From: Paenibacillus sp.
Lineage (GTDB): Bacteria; Bacillota; Bacilli; Paenibacillales; NBRC-103111
Length of the DNA stretch: 10,006 nucleotides
Assembly: GCA_029239545.1 (NCBI GenBank)
Contig: JARBUQ010000105.1
Location: 1 to 10,006 of the forward strand
Reading direction: 5' to 3'
Numbering within the stretch: position 1 is the first letter of the stretch; every line of letters starts with the position of its first letter. The position numbers and the translations under genes are program-made. Positions 4,788-10,006 of this stretch are shown piece after piece. Below the pieces are notes generated by a model. The model was not told the DNA's origin, ran no database searches, and was given only the letters and a program-made list of their open reading frames with translations.

Positions 4788-6668
4788 CTATCCTAGCATA
4801 ATCTGATTCTTACCGGAGTTTTTTGCTTTGTATAAAGCCATGTCAGCCCTATAGAACAAGGTCTCCACACTCAGCTTGGCTTCATTGAAAGCCCAATCCG
4901 AGACACCACAGGAGACGGTTACTTGGGGGGATGTCTCTTCGCTCACTTTTCTACAAATCCGGTCTGCTACATGGATAGCTTGATCACGATTTACTTTGGG
5001 GAAGTATACTGCGAGTTCCTCTCCCCCCCAACGGGCTGCAATATCGCCATCACGGATACAGGATTTAATAATTCGGCTGACTTGAATGATCACATCATCT
5101 CCGATCTGATGGCCATACAAATCATTCACTTTCTTGAAATTGTCGATATCAAGAAGCACCAGCGACCCACAGGCATCCTTCTTTTGAAAGCCGGCAATAT
5201 GCTCGTCCAAATAATGCCGTGTAAATAATCCGGTCAAGTGATCGGTTGCTACCATCCTTCGCACCTCTGCATGCAGACTGGCATTCGTCAATGCCAAGCC
5301 GATATGCCCAGAGAGCACCTGCATCAGCTTATAATTATTATAAGAGAAATAATTGGGGCTTCTGTGTGCAATCAGGATGGCTCCTATTGCTTCTCCGTGA
5401 TCAAGAATGGGGCAGGCGAGAAGTGAACGAGCTTCCGTAGCATCCATCCAGACCGAATCAACCGGGCAATTCGCTCTGTAATCCGGCAACAGCACAGGCT
5501 CCATATTTTTAATCACAAGGCCCGCAAAGCCGTAATCAATGGATAACCGTTCGTTCAGGAAATGGTCAGGGGTGCTCGCCTGAACCACAAGTTCATTAGT
5601 ATCGTGATCCAGATCTACGATGCAGGCAAATTCAGCCTGAAAGATCCGCGTCAACTCATCGGCGGCGTATTGGAAAATATCCTGTAGTTTCAGGCTTTGA
5701 TTCAGGCGATGGGTAATTTCATTTATTAGTTGAAGCTCTTGAACGAGTCGCACCGTCTGTCCAAACAATTGAGCGTTCTCGAATGCAGTCCCCGCTGTTT
5801 CCGTAATAAGGCCGATGAAATCCAGATCACTGGTACTAATAGCACGCTGCTGCTGAGGAATAAGATGAAGCACCCCGTAGACCCCTTGCTTCCCTTTGAG
5901 CGGCACTGCAGCAGCTCTGCTCTGAGCCTGTAATCCCGTACCTTCATCTGCTATGACAATGCAGCCTTCCATGAAAGCACGTGTGCAAAGATGATCACTC
6001 TCATATAACGAAAGCGGTTTCACCGGAATGTCGGGACATAAGTGGTCTTGAGATACATACAACTGCTTCTGCAGACGGGGATAAAGCATTTCCAAACAAA
6101 TGATCCATTCCGTCAATATAGCATTCACATCATTCAATTCGTGGAGTTGCTTGGAGAGGTGGAACAAGGTGCTTTGTCGCTCCGAAGCTGCGCTCGCTCT
6201 GTTTAAGGTGGCCGTTAACCATACATTGTCCTCCCCTATGCGATCAGCTCGAATTCGGGAGCTTAAGGCAGAAGCTATGCTGCGTAGAATTATAGAGGAG
6301 TAGCTGTGAGGCGCCGTGGTCTGCATTACAAGTGTTACTGTCGCATGGCCGGGCTCTAGATTTATGTTCAACAATTGAGTAGTTAACAGCTCATCGTCCA
6401 AAATTGATCTGTCAGTGATCTCCCCTGCTGTTCCCAGGAGCCTTCGGTTAGCCCACTGTTCTCCCTCCGGACCTAACAAGGTGATCTCAATATCAATGGT
6501 AAGAGACTCAGCGAGAAGTTCATCCATTATAGTGTGAAAAGCTTCTGTCAATTGGGTTGTGCCGGAATTCGTTTCCCGGAATTCGCGATCAGCTGCTGCA
6601 GCAAACATTCCGCTTGCGAAGTATGGCAAGTTTGGCGTCGTTTCGGTCGGCATGCGTTCTTCTCCCAT
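4788..6668 (-). CDS. dgcP: Diguanylate cyclase with two GAF-type sensor domains and GGDEF
   Basis: This encodes a 626-residue soluble protein that makes c-di-GMP from two GTP. Residues 1-150 are unassigned. GAF-like regions cover about 165-305 (weak) and 325-465 (clear, with GFAGLVIKNMEPVLLPDY and the ACPILDHGEAIGAILIAHR core). The GGDEF domain runs from 472 to the end, starting at DHLTGL (476-481). The active-site loop is GGEEL (548-552), an active variant. The metal-site aspartates are in DIDNF (507-511), and an I-site RDGD (539-542) sits five residues before the loop, predicting product inhibition. No membrane segments are visible. ATG at 6668 has AAGGAG 6 nt upstream. GAF architecture and divergence from rpsD recall B. 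subtilis DgcP (YtrP); the symbol rests on that. It probably shares a transcript with the lipoprotein gene. Confidence 0.92.
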   Translation of the reverse strand: MGEERMPTETTPNLPYFASGMFAAAADREFRETNSGTTQLTEAFHTIMDELLAESLTIDIEITLLGPEGEQWANRRLLGTAGEITDRSILDDELLTTQLLNINLEPGHATVTLVMQTTAPHSYSSIILRSIASALSSRIRADRIGEDNVWLTATLNRASAASERQSTLFHLSKQLHELNDVNAILTEWIICLEMLYPRLQKQLYVSQDHLCPDIPVKPLSLYESDHLCTRAFMEGCIVIADEGTGLQAQSRAAAVPLKGKQGVYGVLHLIPQQQRAISTSDLDFIGLITETAGTAFENAQLFGQTVRLVQELQLINEITHRLNQSLKLQDIFQYAADELTRIFQAEFACIVDLDHDTNELVVQASTPDHFLNERLSIDYGFAGLVIKNMEPVLLPDYRANCPVDSVWMDATEARSLLACPILDHGEAIGAILIAHRSPNYFSYNNYKLMQVLSGHIGLALTNASLHAEVRRMVATDHLTGLFTRHYLDEHIAGFQKKDACGSLVLLDIDNFKKVNDLYGHQIGDDVIIQVSRIIKSCIRDGDIAARWGGEELAVYFPKVNRDQAIHVADRICRKVSEETSPQVTVSCGVSDWAFNEAKLSVETLFYRADMALYKAKNSGKNQIMLG

Positions 6669-6694
6669 GACAAACTCCTTCTAGTAAACTTCAA

Positions 6695-6725
6695 TACTAT
6701 AATAGTACACGTTCTATCCAGTCAA
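6695..6725 (-). promoter_or_regulatory. Cyclase gene promoter candidate with a 13-bp palindrome on the -10 box
   Basis: On the minus strand, TTGACT (6725-6720) is followed after 18 nt by TATAGT (6701-6696); an alternative -10, TATTAT, gives 15 nt. The perfect palindrome TACTAT-A-ATAGTA (6695-6707) covers the -10 region, which may be an operator or simply an AT-rich promoter. It lies about 30 nt upstream of the start codon. Confidence 0.45.
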
Positions 6726-6814
6726 TGCAGCATAAATAATTCGTCAAAATGCTCCAAGAAACGCCATTTCACCGTGTCATTTAACACTTCGAGTAACAAT
6801 CCAATCTGGATCAC

Positions 6815-6842
6815 TTGACACGAACGCCTCTTATCTTATAAT
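6815..6842 (+). promoter_or_regulatory. Strong sigma-A promoter of rpsD
   Basis: Perfect TTGACA (6815-6820) and perfect TATAAT (6837-6842) are 16 nt apart. Transcription would start near 6849, giving a leader of about 200 nt before rpsD. Confidence 0.88.
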
Positions 6843-6848
6843 ATTAAT

Positions 6849-7050
6849 AGTCGAGTGGAAACAGTTTATTCCGAGAATAATTGGGTGTCACCCTCACTGA
6901 TTTTGTTGCTGACAGGACTGCGGCTGAACATTCCTGGCAGATGAATCCTTTAGAGATTCTGTAAACAAAGTCGGGCACCCCGGAATTAAGTCATTGCTCT
7001 TCACTTCCCAACCAACTAAAAACTAAATTAATTAAAGGAGTTACGAATAC
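6849..7050 (+). promoter_or_regulatory. Structured rpsD mRNA leader, likely S4 autoregulatory element
   Basis: The leader can fold into a branched structure. The outer helix pairs ATTCCG (6868-6873) with CGGAAT (6981-6986) and stacks on GGGTG (6883-6887) paired with CACCC (6976-6980). Inside, GATTTTGTT (6899-6907) pairs with AACAAAGTC (6964-6972) with one G-U, enclosing two hairpins: CAGGA/TCCTG (6913-6936) and GAATC/GATTC (6943-6959). GGGT (6883-6886) can instead pair locally with ACCC (6890-6893), offering an alternative state. In B. subtilis, S4 represses rpsD through its leader RNA, which resembles its 16S rRNA target (work of Grundy and Henkin). Homology of this leader is inferred from position and foldability. 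The ribosome binding site AAAGGAG is at 7034-7040. Confidence 0.65.
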
Positions 7051-7650
7051 ATGTCACGCTATACAGGTCCTAAATTTAAATTAAGCCGTCGTCTTGGCAT
7101 TTCCTTGAGCGGTTCCGGCAAAGAATTGAAACGCGCTTTCCCTCCTGGACAACACGGTCCTGGACAACGTAAGAAATTAAGCGGATACGGTGTTCAATTG
7201 CAAGAGAAGCAAAAGCTTCGTCATATGTATGGCTTGGGCGAGAAGCAGTTCCGCAACCTGTTCGACAAAGCTTCCAAGCAACAAGGTATCGCGGGTGAGA
7301 ACTTTATGACCTTGCTGGAAAGCCGTTTGGACAACCTGGTATACCGTTTCGGTCTATCCAACTCCCGTTCAGGCGCTCGCCAGCTTGTTGCTCACGGTCA
7401 CGTTACTGTGAATGGCAAGAAGGTTGATATCCCTTCCTACCTGGTTAGCACTGGCGATGTTATCGGACTCCGTGAGAGAAGCCGTAACTTGTCCACCGTT
7501 AAAGAATCTTTGGCTAACCGCAACTTCCTGCCAGCTTATGTAGAATTTAACGAAGCTGCTATGGAAGGCAAGTTCGTTCGTCTTCCAGATCGTTCCGAAA
7601 TGCCTCAAGACATTGACGAGAAACAAATCGTTGAGTTCTACAGCCGTTAA
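7051..7650 (+). CDS. rpsD: 30S ribosomal protein S4
   Basis: This encodes the 199-residue small-subunit protein S4, a primary 16S rRNA binder that nucleates assembly of the 30S 5' domain. The length is as in B. subtilis (200). The N-terminus, SRYTGPKFKLSRRLGISLSG, and the block GPGQRKKLSGYGVQLQEKQK are typical. The S4 RNA-binding domain spans about 92-155 (SRLDNLVYRFGL through VNGKKVDIPSYLV), and the C-terminus IVEFYSR is canonical. There are no cysteines, so this is the zinc-independent form. The gene is monocistronic, with its own strong promoter, a long leader, AAAGGAG 10 nt before ATG, and a terminator 8 nt after the stop codon. It is divergent from the diguanylate cyclase and convergent with the beta-helix gene. 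Confidence 0.98.
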   Translation: MSRYTGPKFKLSRRLGISLSGSGKELKRAFPPGQHGPGQRKKLSGYGVQLQEKQKLRHMYGLGEKQFRNLFDKASKQQGIAGENFMTLLESRLDNLVYRFGLSNSRSGARQLVAHGHVTVNGKKVDIPSYLVSTGDVIGLRERSRNLSTVKESLANRNFLPAYVEFNEAAMEGKFVRLPDRSEMPQDIDEKQIVEFYSR

Positions 7651-7656
7651 ATCATC

Positions 7657-7690
7657 AACCGTCCGGTGCATGCCGGACGGTTTTATTTTG
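7657..7690 (+). terminator. Rho-independent terminator of rpsD
   Basis: CCGTCCGG (7659-7666) pairs perfectly with CCGGACGG (7673-7680) around a 6-base loop and is followed by TTTTATTTT. It starts 8 nt after the rpsD stop codon. Confidence 0.95.
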
Positions 7691-7694
7691 AACA

Positions 7695-7748
7695 TGAAGA
7701 AAACAACAAACGCCAGCGCAGCCCAAAAAGCTGATGCTGGCGTTTGTT
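7695..7748 (-). terminator. Terminator of the beta-helix protein gene
   Basis: AACAAACGCCAGC (7705-7717) pairs perfectly with GCTGGCGTTTGTT (7736-7748), a 13-bp stem extended by an inner CAGC/GCTG helix. On the minus strand the stem is followed by the T-rich run GTTTTCTTCA (7704-7695), so it ends transcription from the right-hand gene, whose stop codon is about 75 nt upstream. It may also back up the rpsD terminator. The stretch 7750-7825 holds nothing else recognisable. Confidence 0.75.
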
Positions 7749-7825
7749 TATAAAAAAGGGCAGATAACGAACAATGTTAACGCTGAGAAAAACGGAACAA
7801 ACGTTGGTGCTTCACATTAGATCTG

Positions 7826-10006
7826 TCACGGTTCATATACGTTAAATTCATACACGCTCCACCATGCCGACCTAGTCCCCGTTTGCAACACCTTGATGTA
7901 TTGTGCAGTTTGCGTTGAAAAGGTTATAGTCTGAGAGGTGCCACTCCCTGTCCCGGTTGCAACGGCGCTTCCCCAGCTCGTTCCGTCTGAGGAAACGTAT
8001 ACCTCGTAACTGCTAGGATAGTCGCTGCCGGAATCTAATTTAATCTTGTTAAATGTTTTTGATGCTCCCATATTAACTTGGATATATTTACCCGGGCTCT
8101 GAGCGCCGCTGGTCGTCCAACGGGACGTTGAGTCTCCGTCCAAAGCTCTGGAAGGCGGATACGTAGTCGAAGAAGCAGTCGCTGTCCAACCCGTCCTGAT
8201 CAAGGCTGCTCCGCTCGACGGAGTTGCTGATACTTGCGAGGAGTCAGCGCTTTCGCTGCTTCCGGTTACCGCGCTCACTACATAATAGTACGTGATCCCG
8301 TTCGTCAATGGGGTATCCGTATAGGTAACTGCGGTTACACTCGACGCTATGGTCGAATAGGGGCCCCCATTTGCCGTGCTTCGCTTCACACTGTAGCTCG
8401 TTGCTCCAGTAGAAGCCGTCCAGCTTACAGCTACTGAACCACTGCTGCCTGTTGCTGAGAGGCCGGCCGGTGCCGACGCAGGCGCGGTGATGGATACTTC
8501 GGTTGAGTCAGGGCTGGAACCATCACCATTTACAGCAACAATGATATAGTAATAAGTCGATCCGGCGGTTACCGTGCTATCTGTGTAAAGAGTCGACGGG
8601 CTGTTGGACGCAATGGTCGTATACGAGCCTCCACTAACCGTCGCCCTCTTCACATTGTAGCCCGTTGCGCCTGAGGACGCATTCCAGCTCAGTTGGATCG
8701 TTCCGTTGTACACACTTGCCGTTACGCTAGTCGGTGCCGCCGGGACCGTGCTCTTCTCGTCTGCACCGATGTCATACGCTGTGCCCGAAGGGCGCAGCTG
8801 TCCGTCCATATCGGTCGGGACATCAATAGGTAAAGAATAGCCCGTATCGATGGCTGCCGAAGCCGTTACCGGGTTCAAACGATAATTGCCATTGGCCGCG
8901 TCAATCAACCAGCTCGCGCTAGCCGTGCTGATGTTATTGCTTTGTGTGGCCGTTCCACCGTTACGAAGCTTAACTTCCTTATCCATCAAGTTGTTGCGTA
9001 CATCTCCACTGCTCTCCACATAACGGGACTCAATTGCGCCTACGCTAACCCCTGGCGCAATACCCAGCAACGTGTTGTTGTACACCTTGAAGCCAGTCGC
9101 CTTGTTCATGTAGACGGCAGCATCTAATGTTCCGTAAACAACGTTATTGCGCATTATACCGCCTCTGTGCTCATAGGTCGTATCGCCGTTACGGAAATAT
9201 TGGGTTGCTGTACCGCCTCCTCCAAACGACATGGCAATCGCACTATTCTTGAACACATTGTTCTCGACGATTGTATCAAGTGAGTTCCCTTTGGCGAAGA
9301 AGCCATAACCCGGGCTATTATCGGCCCGCTTCGTGTTTTGGAAGGTGTTGCCGCGAACGATCCAGCCTTTGGAGGCAATCAAATCTACCCCCTCCACGCT
9401 GCTACGCTGACCGCTTGTGGTATAACCGATCAATGAATTCTCGATCAAACCGTAATCCGTGTAAGGAAGCTCCAGATTGCCGCTGGATGTAGCCTTGAAG
9501 CCACCTTCACCGTTGTCCCACGTTTTCAAATGATCAGCATGGAAATAATCGGAGCCGCTGTTGATTTGAATCGAATGATAGTACGAATCCTGAATCGTTA
9601 GATGCTTGAATGTCACGTAATCCGAGTCATTCACCTTGAAATTGATATCGAGCGATGAGCTGTTGATCCCAGGACCTGCAACGACTGTGTTAGCATAATT
9701 CGTCGTAGCACCTTGAATCGTGATATTGTTCTTGCTGTTAATCTGGATGGAGGTAGTCTGATTGTACGTGCCTGCAGCGAGGGTAATAATCCTTCCCCCT
9801 ACAGGGGCATTATCGATGGCCTGCTGCAGTTGGGTTAAGGATGTTACCGTCACGCTGTCTGGAGTAGGCGTAAACGTAGTTACGCTTACCACATTAGATA
9901 AGGCGGAATAGTTCCCGGCATCATCAAGCGTTTTGACAGCAAAATAATACGTCGTGTTCGTTCCTAGCTCATTCACCTGGAACTTCATTGCCAATCCAGG
10001 ATCCTT
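7826..10006 (-). CDS. Secreted right-handed beta-helix protein with FnIII and discoidin (F5/8 C, CBM32-like) domains, 5' end outside the window
   Basis: The frame is open to the window edge, and its first residues lie mid-domain, so the gene starts beyond 10006. Counting from the codon at 9994, domains in order are: the end of an FnIII domain (to about 40); a parallel beta-helix with Asn-rich turns such as VRGNTFQN, VENNVFKN and VYNNTLLG (about 46-375); the closing motif DMDGQLRPSGTAYDIGADE (395-413); two FnIII domains (about 417-505 and 507-593); and a C-terminal discoidin/CBM32-like domain (597-722, with ALDGDSTSRWTTSG and the terminal VYEFNVYEP). Such proteins are secreted polysaccharide lyases or related carbohydrate-active enzymes. 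The lyase family and substrate cannot be fixed; Lys209 and Lys235 in the helix are possible catalytic residues. The signal peptide would lie outside the window. A terminator follows at 7695-7748. Confidence 0.88.
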   Translation of the reverse strand, partial: KDPGLAMKFQVNELGTNTTYYFAVKTLDDAGNYSALSNVVSVTTFTPTPDSVTVTSLTQLQQAIDNAPVGGRIITLAAGTYNQTTSIQINSKNNITIQGATTNYANTVVAGPGINSSSLDINFKVNDSDYVTFKHLTIQDSYYHSIQINSGSDYFHADHLKTWDNGEGGFKATSSGNLELPYTDYGLIENSLIGYTTSGQRSSVEGVDLIASKGWIVRGNTFQNTKRADNSPGYGFFAKGNSLDTIVENNVFKNSAIAMSFGGGGTATQYFRNGDTTYEHRGGIMRNNVVYGTLDAAVYMNKATGFKVYNNTLLGIAPGVSVGAIESRYVESSGDVRNNLMDKEVKLRNGGTATQSNNISTASASWLIDAANGNYRLNPVTASAAIDTGYSLPIDVPTDMDGQLRPSGTAYDIGADEKSTVPAAPTSVTASVYNGTIQLSWNASSGATGYNVKRATVSGGSYTTIASNSPSTLYTDSTVTAGSTYYYIIVAVNGDGSSPDSTEVSITAPASAPAGLSATGSSGSVAVSWTASTGATSYSVKRSTANGGPYSTIASSVTAVTYTDTPLTNGITYYYVVSAVTGSSESADSSQVSATPSSGAALIRTGWTATASSTTYPPSRALDGDSTSRWTTSGAQSPGKYIQVNMGASKTFNKIKLDSGSDYPSSYEVYVSSDGTSWGSAVATGTGSGTSQTITFSTQTAQYIKVLQTGTRSAWWSVYEFNVYEP
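8216..8746 (-). repeat. Tandem FnIII domain repeat within the beta-helix protein gene
   Basis: Two adjacent FnIII units (8746-8477 and 8476-8216) share the core SWxASxGATxYxVKRxTxxGGxYxTIAS, and the DNA over this core is also visibly similar. This indicates internal duplication. They probably act as spacers between the catalytic beta-helix and the C-terminal binding domain. Confidence 0.6.

Noticed and set aside
6534..6818. Plus-strand open frame of 94 codons before rpsD
   Set aside because: It overlaps the cyclase start region and the rpsD promoter, with no ribosome binding site or protein features.
7694..7753. Small plus-strand frame (ATG AAG AAA ... TAA, 19 codons) after rpsD
   Set aside because: It coincides with the terminator hairpin at 7705-7748, lies after the rpsD terminator, and has no ribosome binding site.

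Overview
The window looks chromosomal and comes from a low-to-moderate GC Gram-positive bacterium. It is most likely Paenibacillus or a close relative in the Paenibacillaceae. The reasons are the zinc-free ribosomal protein S4 with a Firmicutes-type leader, a YlaN-family protein, an AmpS-type M29 aminopeptidase, an Asp23/Gls24 protein, strong AAGGAG-type ribosome binding sites, and a large secreted beta-helix/FnIII/discoidin protein of the sort common in Paenibacillus. Genus assignment is inference, not a database match.

Layout. 1-84: a perfect 31-bp inverted repeat. 85-465 (-): Asp23/Gls24 protein, divergent from 643-1692 (+), a CAX-type Ca2+/H+ exchanger. A bidirectional terminator (1712-1749) separates the exchanger from the convergent ylaN (1737-2030, -); the end of ylaN lies inside the terminator stem. 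Further right on the minus strand are a short HPr-like protein without the phosphorylatable histidine (2270-2518), the aminopeptidase ampS (2620-3735), an unrecognised lipoprotein (3843-4730) and a GAF-GAF-GGDEF diguanylate cyclase (4788-6668). The cyclase and lipoprotein probably share a transcript. The cyclase is divergent from rpsD (7051-7650, +), which has a strong sigma-A promoter and a roughly 200-nt foldable leader. rpsD converges on a 5'-truncated gene (7826-10006, -) for a secreted multi-domain protein; each of the two has its own terminator.

Functional reading. Most genes are single-gene or two-gene housekeeping units: cation export, iron-linked regulation (YlaN), peptide turnover, c-di-GMP signalling and ribosome assembly. 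The right end is an accessory carbohydrate-degradation or adhesion gene. The cyclase/rpsD neighbourhood recalls B. subtilis dgcP (ytrP), which from memory lies near rpsD. The least ordinary items are the His-less HPr-like protein, several dyad elements placed on or around promoters, the rpsD leader and the cyclase-linked lipoprotein. No CRISPR array, tRNA, rRNA, transposase or phage gene was seen, and I found no convincing new multi-gene system.
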